NCBI GenBank assembly: GCA_033239525.1
Contig: BSYO01000004.1
Span: 17,150,037-17,214,036 of the forward strand
Source of the DNA: Nepenthes gracilis
Lineage: Eukaryota > Streptophyta > Magnoliopsida > Caryophyllales > Nepenthaceae
Length of the DNA stretch: 64,000 nt
Direction: 5' to 3'
The position numbers were made by a program, and so were the translations under genes. This document shows positions 12,498 through 22,270 of this stretch, one piece after another (position 1 is the first letter of the stretch; the number at the start of each line of letters is the position of its first letter). A model generated the notes under the pieces. The model worked only from the letters and a program-made list of their open reading frames with translations. It made no database searches and was not told where the DNA came from.

Positions 12498-13592
12498 GAA
12501 GTGGTATCAAAGAAAAGTCGTAAAGAGGGATATTTTGAGTCATTTTGGGAAAATAATTGATTGAATATTTAGGACAAGATAAATTCTGTCTTTGAAAGAT
12601 AGTAGGAAATTTGAATTGTGGAAGTTTATGCTTAGATTGAAATGATGATCATCTGATTATGATAAGTCACACAAGCGACATAAGAGTGAATTGATATAGC
12701 AGCTAAAGGAGCATTTGTTTGATTTCTGTGGATATGCAGAGATTTTGTTGGATTTTGCAATTTCGGAAGAGAAGTAGCGGCCTTGGGTGATACCGATCCT
12801 AAATCTCGCTGAGTAGAAGGAGATTTTGGTTGATAGAGGAGTAGGTGATAAAATCAGTCGATTTAAAATCCCATGGGGTAAAAAGAGATTTTTTGCCGAG
12901 TTGTTGCAGGCGTGTCAATGGTAGGACTTTCAACACCTCATCTTGGGCCAGGAGAATGAGGATATCTAATAAAATTTGAATGATCTAAAGAAGATTTGCA
13001 AGGCTCTGTGCAAGGATGACACACACAAAGCGAGAAGTGATTGTTGGGTCCAAGTGAGGAAATGAAGATTCGTCAAGATTGGAAGCCGCTTATGAAGATG
13101 AAGAAGATCATATTAAGTGAACTCATTTCTTTTCGCAAGAGAAGTTGTGGAGTTTTAGTAGACAACCTCTACTAGAAGTGAAGACATAAAGTGCAAGTCT
13201 TCTTTTGTTGGTAGCGAAGATGTTGATCACGTAGATATTGGAAGCTACGGTTGGAATGAGAGGAAGACTCAAGGATTGTCCATTCCCATTTATCGTTGTG
13301 ATCAAATGGATAATTGTCTCCGCAAATCTTTTATCGCTGAAGAATCGATGGACAAAGAGCTCAAGATTCAGCCTATAAAGCGATGCGTAGGAAGATAATG
13401 AAGAATTTGGAAGATTTGTTAAAGCATGATGGTAGCTGTGGAATTCAAGATTCAATTTGGAAGCAATCTGTGCCAGAAGTTGGAGTTGGCCCTGTTAATT
13501 GAGCAAGAGTAGCTTCGAGAGATGTGTTTCCAAAAAGTAGTCAGAACATTGGAGTTAGAGCTCAAAGGATGGATTTGTTTATCCTCTAGAGG
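12498..13592 (+). pseudogene. Element B internal region, left part (PBS and presumed gag)
   Basis: Four bases after the LTR comes TGGTATCAAAG (12502-12512), matching the plant initiator-Met tRNA primer site (TGGTATCAGAG) at 10 of 11 positions. The following kilobase should hold gag, but every frame is closed and no zinc knuckle or gag phrase could be recognised. It ends at the target duplication of element D (ACAAG, 13593-13597). Confidence 0.6.
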
Positions 13593-14257
13593 ACAAGTGT
13601 GACGGACCGGACACATTCCACCGCATGTGGCCATCCGTCGATTGAAACCGGTATAAACTCTGGTTAGAAAGGGTGGACTCAAAATTTTTTCTTTCTTTTA
13701 TATAAATTTTACATCGCGTGCACAGGATCACATAAGGCTCAACTCCATGAGTTGGCGGCCAAGGGTCGTGGTTTCTCTCTTGACCAGCCAAGACGAGGTT
13801 GGTCGGTCATGAAGGTCCCGAAGACAAACTGAGATGCCACTAGGAATCACAAATTACTCAAACCATAACAACGTACGGAAGCATACTAATATTCATTAAC
13901 TTTTAGCAACGGAAGTAATTTACAAATCTTTCCCAAAATATCAAAAGCGAAAACATCAATTTTGCTTCTTCGCTGCTTAAGTTCCGGCCAACTATCCTGC
14001 CTATTTAGTCCTTCGGACCTCGTTCTTCCTCGTCCAGAATAAACTCATAGTCACCGTCATCTGAAAAATAGAAGGGGTGAGCTAGGGATCCCAGCAAAGT
14101 ACCCATGCATAAATCATGCATAATCATGAGTAGAATGCAATAGAGACGTATATGCATGTAGTTTCGTAAAACATGGCTGGAGTCATTGCAAACAAATTCC
14201 GAAATCATGCAATTAGATTCCCAAAATCATGCTTAAATTCATTTCCGTCAAAAACCA

Positions 14258-14745
14258 GTTACATTTAAGGTCCGTAGTCAAGACCGTCCAAAACGTTACA
14301 TTTAAGGTCCGTAGTCAACACCCTCCAAAACGCTACATTTGAGGTCCGTAATCAAAACCCCCCAAAATGCTACATTTAAGGTCCGTAGTCAAAACCCCCA
14401 AAATGCTACATTTAAGGTCCGTAGTCATGACCAATCAAACGCAATATTTAAGGTCTGCAGCTCTCGACCATCAAACACTTAGTTCCACAAATTATGCTTT
14501 TCCAAAAATCAAGTTGAATATGCACTTAACCGGAGGTCTTTTTAACAAAAGCCGGAGATCTTTCTAACAAAACTGAAGTTCTTTTTATAAAAGTCCGGAG
14601 TTGTTTTTGAAGTAGCTGGAGCTCTTTCAAGCAAAACCGAAGTTCTTTTTATCAACGGCCGGAATTCTTTCTCAACAAAAGCCGAAGTTCAAAAGCCGGA
14701 GTTCTTTTTAATAAAGGCCGAAGCTCTTTTTACACATACAATAAC
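14258..14745. repeat. Two adjacent minisatellites in element D 3' LTR
   Basis: About five copies of a unit of about 36 bp centred on CTACATTTAAGGTCCGTAGTC (14262-14455) are followed by about eight degenerate units of roughly 30 bp containing GCCGGAGTTCTTTTTA. The same two arrays occur in the other LTR at about 17905-18420 with slightly different copy order, so they predate the insertion. Confidence 0.85.
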
Positions 14746-15284
14746 CGAACATCTTAAAACATGGCCAGACTTCATGCATTTAAGTAAAACGTCCAAACAA
14801 CATGAAATAATCGGTACTTTTTCATAAAAAAAATAATTGGTCATCATCTAAATCATGTAATAATAAAACTTCATGCGTTCGAACATCGTGAAATAACTAA
14901 ACATCATTAGTCAGATAAACAGTCATAATATACTTGCATTTAAAACATGAGCTTAAAACGGTGAGTACACTTGCTTAGATTGGATTTATGAACCTTTTAC
15001 TTGGTTTTGGCTCGAAATTCTTAACGCCTTCACTTGGTCGTTTACTTCGCTTCTTATCGCAACTCATGGGGTGGGTCATTACTTATAGGTGTTGAGGTTG
15101 GTGGTAGTACGTAGGACAGGTCAACTGCTTGTACTTCCTTTCTATAGGGTCATCAGGGCGGTTGGGAGTAGGTTACCTACTCAGGTATGGTCATTTTGAC
15201 TTTACTTTTTGTAAGGGCTTCCTTATTGTTCTGGTTAGCTGGCGTTGCGGGCATGGTTATTTTACTTTTTGGCTTTCTTTATTA

Positions 15285-15735
15285 TTTTTGGTCAATTGGC
15301 CTTAACCGGATTTAGGTTTTTCCTTCGCGTTTCCGGTTTGACCGGATTTAGTTGTTTCTTCCTACACTTTCCGGTCAACGTTACTTACCCGTAACACTTT
15401 CGGTCAACTGGTGTTGACCGGATTACTTTCCTCTTTTCCTTCCCTTTCGCTCAACTAGCATTGACCAGATAAGCCTTCATTTACGTTTTTTCGGTCAACA
15501 TACGTTGACCGAATTTTGTTTTTTCTTCACGTCTTTCGTTTAACACTCTTTGACCGGATTTCCACTCTTATCACATTTTTTGGGTCAACAATCACACAAT
15601 TCCGGTCAACTTAACTACCCCATCTCACCTCCTGGTCTTTTATTACTTTCGGTTTCACATTTTCGATCAACTGGCGTTGACCGGATAAATATCCTTCACA
15701 TTTTCGGTCAACTGGCATTGACCGAATAAACTTTC
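15285..15735. promoter_or_regulatory. Paired W-box array in element D 3' LTR
   Basis: About ten units spaced roughly 40-50 bp apart carry GGTCAAC and/or GTTGACC, most as a facing pair with a 4-base gap (for example GGTCAACTGGTGTTGACCGG near 15402). TTGAC(C/T) is the W-box bound by plant WRKY factors. In the minus-strand LTR the array lies 70-520 bp inside the 5' terminus, the enhancer part of U3. The function is inferred; the motif array is seen directly. Confidence 0.7.
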
Positions 15736-15802
15736 TTTTATTTCAACATTATATTAATTTAATGACTACGACTTTCTATGATTTAGAATCTGGGCCATTA
15801 CA

Positions 15803-15815
15803 ATCTCCCCCACTT
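15803..15815 (-). other. Polypurine tract of element D
   Basis: On the minus strand AAGTGGGGGAGAT lies directly before the 3' LTR start TGTAATGG, as expected for the plus-strand priming site of an LTR retrotransposon. Confidence 0.85.
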
Positions 15816-15959
15816 ATAGAAATTTTATCCTCGAAATTTAACGATCCATAGCCTGTCATTTGCCAGGCTTCACTTCCTGTTTGCTATTCAGATTAGGTCT
15901 TTTACTACTACTCAAGATGCAAAAAGGGTGAGAAGAAGTTAAATCTCCCGAAGGTACCT

Positions 15960-16998
15960 TTAATCATGCTTGACGACACTTTGGTATCCTGAACTGTTAC
16001 TGCAAAGACTTTAGATGGAACAGTGGGCTTTTTCATATTTGGCTTCTTAAGTGTGGGGCAATCCTTGACTCGATCACCCTGCTGACCACAGTTAAAACAA
16101 GCTCCTGTTAGCTAAAAACAAGTTTTTCCTAAGTGCCTTCCCCCGCAGTGGTTGCAATTTTCTGTAGACGCCTGGAAACTGAATGCTGACTCAATTTCAG
16201 TGCTATTCTTCTCTTGATCAGATACTTTTTCCTTTTTAGATGGCCCTAAGGATCTTGGATTGGTTCCCTCACTAAGACTCCTCCGACTAGCAGCCCTCTT
16301 TTTGAAAAATTCTTCATTCTCAATTTCCTTCTCGTAAATGATGGCCCTAACTAATACCTCTCCATTTGTAAGTAACTTCAATGTGGATAGGTGTTTTCTA
16401 ATATCGTCCCTTAGACCTCGAAAGAATCTTCTAGCCCTTCTTTCTTCATCCTCTACCATATAGGGAGCATAACTAGATAGCTCAAAAAACTTAGCATCAT
16501 ACTCAATTACGGTACTAGTGCCTTGTCTTAATCATAAGAACTCATCTTCCTTCTACCCCCAAAGACTTGCAAGAAATATTTCTCCAAGAATGCCGCCTCG
16601 AACATACCCCAAGTAATTTCATTCTCTGCCATCCCAAACACTCTTTTCTGCGTCTCCCACCAGTGGTGGGCCTCGCTTGCCAACTTATGGGTGGCGAATA
16701 GGACTTTATCTTCGGCAGGACACTTAATTACCGCGAACACCTTCTTTAGTCGTTGGATCTAAGTTTCTGCCTTTATTGGGTCTGGCTCTCCTAGAAACTC
16801 TGGAACTCGTTCGTTAGTAAAACGGCCATATACAGATGTCCCCTCATTTATGGGAACTGGAACTGGAACAGGGGCCTGATTTTGTTGCCCCATGGTTTCC
16901 ATGAAAGTGGTCATCCTTTCTAGTAGGTTCAAGTACCTCTCCTCCCGATCCTGAGAATTACTAGTACAACTAGCCGTTCGTTTTCCCCTGCTCGCCAT
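15960..16998 (-). pseudogene. Retrotransposon gag of element D (capsid plus two zinc knuckles), broken
   Basis: Starts at the methionine at 16998 (MASRGKRTASC). It reads through RYLNLLERMTTFMET and VYGRFTNERVPEFLGEPDP, then the Retrotrans_gag core (VFAVIKCPAEDKVLFATHKL, HHWWETQKRVFG) and DEERRARRFFRGLRDDIRK. A TAG stop at 16759-16761, a frameshift near 16500-16530 and another TAG after CF at 16112 break it. Two nucleocapsid knuckles can be read: CNHCGGRHLGKTC, and downstream CFNCGQQGDRVKDC, where the zinc-binding histidine is replaced by aspartate. The protein is a capsid of the Ty3/gypsy type found in plants. No pol follows; the polypurine tract comes about 145 bp later. Confidence 0.92.
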
Positions 16999-17230
16999 TT
17001 TCCAACCCGTGCCTCGATTTCAAAAATCAAGACAATTTTGTTAGATCCAAATTTAGGCTCTAAAGTTTATTAAGACACGACTTTCTCCTAGACACCACGT
17101 TCTGGTTTTGCTTAGCGTTAGCCTATTGGTCGGACTAGAATGGTTAAGCCTAAGTCATTATAACTTGCTTCCTTCTCCTATCCTAAGCTTCCGCATAGAT
17201 TCAGATGAAAGCCTAAGGCATCTCATATTT

Positions 17231-17242
17231 CTCTGATACCAA
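17231..17242 (-). other. Primer-binding site of element D
   Basis: On the minus strand TTGGTATCAGAG lies next to the 5' LTR terminus at 17244, a perfect match to the initiator-methionine tRNA primer sequence used by many plant LTR elements. Confidence 0.92.
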
Positions 17243-17243
17243 C

Positions 17244-19483
17244 TGTGACAGACCAAACACATTCCACCGTATGCGGCCGTCCGTCGATCGAAACCGGTAT
17301 AAACTCTGGTTAGAAAGGGTGGACTCAAAATTTTTCTTTCTTTTATATAAATTTTACATCGCGTACACAGGATCATATAAGACCCAACTCCATGAGCTGG
17401 TGGCCAAGGGTCGTGGTTTCTCTCTTGACAGGCCAAGACGAGGTTGGTCGGTTATGAAGGTCACGAAGACAAACTGAGATGCCACTAGGAATCACAAATT
17501 ACTCAAACCATAATAGCGTACGGAAGCATACTAATATTCATTAACTTTTAGCAACAGAAGTAATTTACAAATCTTTCCCAAAACATCAAAAGCGAAAACA
17601 TCAATTTTACTTCTTCGCTGCTTAAGTTCTGGCCAGCTATCTTGCCTATTTAGTCCTTCGGACCTCATTTTTCCTCATCCGGCGTAAACTCATTGTCACC
17701 GTCATCTGAAAAATAGAAGGGGTGAGCTAGGGAGCCTAGCAAAGTACTCATGCATAAATCATGCATAATCATGAGCAGAATGCAATAGATGTGTATATGC
17801 ATGCAGTTTCGTAAAACATCGCCGGAGTGATTGCAAACAAATTCCAAAATCATGCAATTAGATTCCCAAAATCATGCTTAAATTCATTTCTGTCAAAAAC
17901 CCACTACATTTAAGGTCCATAGTCAAGACCATCCAAAACGCTACATTTAAGGTCCGTAGTCATGACCAATCAAAACACTACATTTAACGTCCGTAGTCAA
18001 CACCCTCCAAAACGCTACATTTAAGGTCCGTAGTCAACACCCTCCAAAACGCTACATTTAAGGTCCGTAGTCAAGACTCACCAAAACGCTACATTTAAGG
18101 TCTGTAGTCATGACCAATCAAACGGCAACATTTAAGGTCTGCAACTCTCGACCATCAAACACTTAGTTCCGCAAATCATGCTTTTCCGAAAATCAAGTCA
18201 AATATGCACTTAACCGAGGTCTTTTTAACAAAAGCCGGTGATCTTTCTAACAAAACTGAAGTTCTTTTTATAAAAGTCCAGAGTTGTTTTTAAAGCAGTT
18301 GGAGCTCTTTCTAACAAAACCAAAGTTTTTTAATCAACGGCCGGAGTTCTTTCTCAACAAAAGCCAAAGTTCAAAAGCCGGAGTTCTTTTTAACAAAGGC
18401 CGAAGCTCTTTTTACACATGCAATAACCGAATATCTTAAAACATGGCCAGACTTCATGCATTTAAGTAAAACGTCCAAATATTATGAAATAACCGGTACT
18501 TTTTCATAAACAAATAACTGGTCATCATCTAAATCATGCAATAATCAAACTTCATGCGTTCAAACATCATGAAATAACTAAACATCATTAGTCAGATAAA
18601 CAGGGATAATATACTTACATTTAAAACATGAGCTTAAAACGGTGAGTACACTTGCCTGGATTGGATCTATGAACCTTTTACTTGGTTTTGGCTCGAAATT
18701 CTTAACGCCTTCACCTGGTCGTTTGCTTAGCTTCCTATCGCAACTCATGGGGTGGGTCATTACTTATAGGCGTTGAGGTTGAAGGTAGTACGTAGGGCAG
18801 GTCAACTGCTTGTACTTCCTTTGTATAGGATCATCAGGGTGGTTGGGAGTAGGTTACCTACTCAGGTATGGTTATTCTGACTTTACTTTTCGTAAGGGCT
18901 TCCTTACTGTTCTGGTTAACTGGCGTTGCAGGCATGGATATTTTACTTTTTGGCTTTTTTTATTATTTTCGGTGAACTAGCCTTGACCGGATTTAGGTTT
19001 TTCCTTCGTGTTTTTGGGTTGACCAAATTTAGTTGTTTTTTCCTTCACATTCTGGTCAACATTACTTACCCGTAACACTTCCGGTTAACTGGCGTTGACC
19101 GGATTACTTTCCTCTTTTCCTTCCCTTCCGGTCAACTAGCATTGACCAGATAAGCCTTCATTTACGTTTTTTTGGTCAATATACGTTGACCGGATTTTGT
19201 TTTTTCTTCACGTCTTTCGGTCAACACTTGTTGACCGGATTTCCACTCTTATCACATTTTTCGGGTCAACAATCACACAATTTTGGTCAACTTAACTACC
19301 CCATCTCGCCTCCTGGTCTTTCATTACTTCTGGTTTCACATTTTCGGTCAACGCCAGTTGATCGGATAAATATCCTTCACATTTCCGGTCAACTGTCGTT
19401 GATCGGATAAACTTTCTTTTATTTCAACATTATATTAATTTAATGACTGCGACTTTCTATGATTTAGAATCTGGGCCATTACA
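17244..19483 (-). repeat. 5' LTR of element D
   Basis: Pairs with 13598-15802. It holds the same minisatellites (about 17905-18420) and the same W-box array (about 18965-19405). Examples include GGTCAACTAGCATTGACCAG near 19130 and GGTCAACACTTGTTGACCGG near 19219. The two LTRs differ by scattered substitutions and small indels. Confidence 0.95.
18965..19405. promoter_or_regulatory. Paired W-box array in element D 5' LTR
   Basis: Same array as in the 3' LTR, with about ten units. As this is the promoter LTR of the element, these copies would be the ones that drive its transcription (in the leftward direction). Several pairs differ between the LTRs by single bases, but most keep at least one intact TTGAC core. 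Confidence 0.7.
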
Positions 19484-19488
19484 ACAAG

Positions 19489-22270
19489 CTAAAGAAAAGT
19501 CAGATGAAACAAAGTCTTCTTCCTTGAAGTTCGAGTTTACAAGGTCAGCTTGCAAGTTTAGCTGGAAGATGTACACGAGATGAGTTTGCTTTGCTAGAAA
19601 TAAGGTTTGCTTCAAATTGTGGCCAGATATGCCCTTTGTCAAAGGATGGTTTGAATTCTAAATATCCGAATTCCAAACGTCCAAATAGGAGTCAGACGGT
19701 TCCAAACAAAGCATTTGTAGTTATGGCTCATGAAGTTAGAGCCTAATCTTTAGTCATGGAAGACTATTTTTAGTAATACCATTCTATTCTATATTTTGGG
19801 ATACGAGTCCTCGGAGTTCCTAGGAAGAATTAGTAAGAAGGCTTAAATGTTGATTTTTTGCATTGTAAGCGAGTCATCTGTTGAGAGATGGGTGTTGAGT
19901 TCATCTGGCATATATGGTCACATCAAAGAGTTACTCTATGACCATTGAAGACATTTTGGTTATCTGCCAGTTCGAAGGTGTTTTTTTGAGAATTGGTCTA
20001 GATAGTCTGCAGATCGAAAGATCGAATCTGCTATTAATATTGTGCTTAGATTGGCACCTATTTTGAAGGCTCTGTATGGGGTAGTCTTGTTTGAGCTAAA
20101 GAAATTGAGATAGCAGCCGTAGAATCTATTGAGAAGGTTTCGTTCAGCCAAGCGTTTTGGCGTGGAATACTTCAATGTTCTCTGGTAAATAAAGTTGGAT
20201 TGATGGATCTATACTTGAATTATTTAGAAATTGGATATGTATTAGCTCTCAAAGATCGAGAATTTGTTGGATCCATTTGACGAAATTTAGATTTTCTCTA
20301 AGATCAAACTATGCTCAAGGTATCCTTAATTAAGGATTTAGTGGGAGGGTGTGCATAGGAAAGATTTCAAGTTAAGGTGTAGCTTTTGCAAAGTTTTGAT
20401 GGTACTTTTGGGTTGTCGAATGTTTTAGTATCGTTTATGGATATTATTGATTTGATTTTTGACTGTGTTTGAGTTAGTTATGGTGGCTTTGTTAATGATA
20501 TTCTAATTTGTTTGAAAAATTTTGAGGAGTATAAATTATGGTTAGAGAAGGCATCATCTTGGGTCATATTGGTTCTTAAGATGATATTTGACAATTCGAA
20601 GAAAATAAAAGAGATGGCAAATTTGAAAAGACTAGCTAAGGCCTTGGTAGAGAGGGGTTTCTTGGATCTGGTTGGTTATGATGAGAGTTTTGTTGAATAT
20701 TTCTCGAGAATTGTAGCACCATTGACACTTTGGAATAAAGACAGTTGGTATTTAATTGAAGTGATACTCATGAGAGAAGTTTTTAGTAATTGAAGAATAG
20801 ATTATTGTCGGCACCAGTTTTGTCGATCCCTAATGGATCATAAAGATTGGTAGCGCTTAGTGATATTTGTAAGAAATATTTAAATGTGTTTGGATTCTGC
20901 GTATCGGGTATCTTATCCAAGAAAAGTTCGGCATCAGTCTAAAAGTTTTGAGTAGAGGTGCTGTGACAAGGATGTCAATAGAAGGATTTGGGCCGAAGGA
21001 AATTCCCCTCTTTGCTGTCAGGATTGGATTCCAAATGAATCTTCTATTTAAGGAAGAGGCTTTTATGAAGAACAATGGTGATATACTTTTTAAATGAGCC
21101 ATCTTAAAGTCGAAAGCGATCGAGCAGGCAATCTCGAGCATTCTGCAGAAGTGCTTTTCCCATTGCATGTTCCAAATGAGGCATATTTTCAAGAATCCTC
21201 TTATTAGAGTCTTGGCCGATTGGATAAAGGCTCAGGAGCAAATGAGGCCATCTTCAGTTGTGATTGAGTTGGAGTTGTCGAAGTTCGACAGAAATATCGA
21301 AGACTCTCTACCTAACAGAGTGGAGAAAGAGTTTGATGGCGGTTTGATTACGAGCCGTGGCATGATGTATCTCATGCCTAAAGGAAGAAGTTGAGAAGAA
21401 GAAACCTTTGAGATTTTGTTTTGAATTTGTCTCAAACAGCAAAGGATTAAGTGGCCATTTGGACGAGAATGAGCTAGCAGATGATGGATGAGCTGATAAA
21501 GTTGGCTCATCGCTTGTTTATTAGGAAAGTCATTACTGAGATTGGTCATTGGCATATTGTCGAGGTGTGGAGATTGCAAGATATTTCTACTTGAGGCTTT
21601 TAATTTGATTTAAGGCTGATGATCGATCAGAGTGGCACAGCAGAAGCTTATGGACTCACGGTTATTGTTCACAAGATTTGATTGGAGGCTTGAAATAGGA
21701 GATCGGTTTTATAAATTGATTGGAAGCTCGAGAAGAGTGGTCAAATATTTTTGGAAGTACCTTGAAGAGAAGAATTCCAAGTTTTGAAATCAAATGGTAA
21801 TTTGAAGTGGAGGTTCATTAGGATATTTGAAATCTTTAGTAGATTAGAAAAGTGGCCTTTGGATCGGCCTTATTTTTGAAATTGATGAATGGATACAATA
21901 TATTTTAGGTGAATGAGCCTTCGCATATGATTGGGTTAAAGTCATTTCTGATCGACGGGAAGTGTTTCAGGTTAAAGCTGTGATCTCGATTTTGGGATAG
22001 GAAGGATCTGGCATAAGGGATAAGATGTTTTCATCAACCATTATGCTTCTGAGGAATCTTTCAGTTGGGGAAGCATCAAGAGATCTCGATGATGAGTTCG
22101 GGAGAATATCCCTATTTGTTGAGGATCGGATTTAGATAAATCATTTGATCAAGGAATTGTATTGAGATGTGCGAAAACGAAGTTTGGAAGGATATCTCAT
22201 TATTGGATAATTGAGATAAAGATCGAGAGGCGTAAATTTCGAGGCTGAAATTTTTTTAAGGATGTGAGAA
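19489..22270 (+). pseudogene. Ty3/gypsy pol of element B, heavily degenerate
   Basis: Readable only as short phrases in changing frames, but in the right order. The reverse transcriptase N-terminal part is at about 20050-20340 (FVQPSVLAWNTSMF for the usual FIRPSVSPWGAPVLF; FSKIKLCSRY for FSKIDLRSGY). The catalytic region is at about 20390-20560 (GLSNVLVSFMDII, then FVNDILICLKNFEE, where the FIDDIL box has become FVNDIL). The RT end is at about 20670-20730 (LVGYDESFVEYFSRIVAPLT). Integrase is near 21480-21570 (MDELIKLAHRLFIRKVI), and the C-terminal part is at 21900-22140 (EPSHMIG, LLRNLSVGEAS). The C-terminal phrases resemble those of chromovirus-type elements. Dozens of stops rule out function. 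Confidence 0.85.

Larger units (their letters stand above)
13598..15802 (-). repeat. 3' LTR of element D
   Basis: Minus-strand LTR ending at 13598 and beginning at 15802. It contains three kinds of short tandem repeat, all also present in the 5' LTR: a 36-37-bp unit at about 14258-14450, a 30-35-bp unit with GCCGGAGTTCTTTTT at about 14525-14745, and the W-box array at about 15285-15735. Confidence 0.95.
13598..19483 (-). mobile_element. Element D: gag-only LTR retrotransposon (TR-GAG-like)
   Basis: Complete minus-strand element of 5886 bp with a perfect 5-bp target duplication, ACAAG (13593-13597 and 19484-19488). The LTRs are 2205 and 2240 bp. In minus orientation they begin TGTAATGGCCCAGATTC, and they end in CCGTCACA (left copy) or TGTCACA (right copy). 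The internal region is only 1441 bp and holds a primer-binding site, one gag gene and a polypurine tract, with no protease, reverse transcriptase or integrase. That layout matches the published class of terminal-repeat retrotransposons with GAG domain (TR-GAG), which must use enzymes from other elements. It sits inside element B and is therefore younger than B. Confidence 0.95.

Noticed and set aside
17231..17242. tRNA-Met-like sequences at LTR edges as tRNA genes
   Set aside because: Only the 11-12 bases complementary to a tRNA 3' end are present; they are retrotransposon primer-binding sites.
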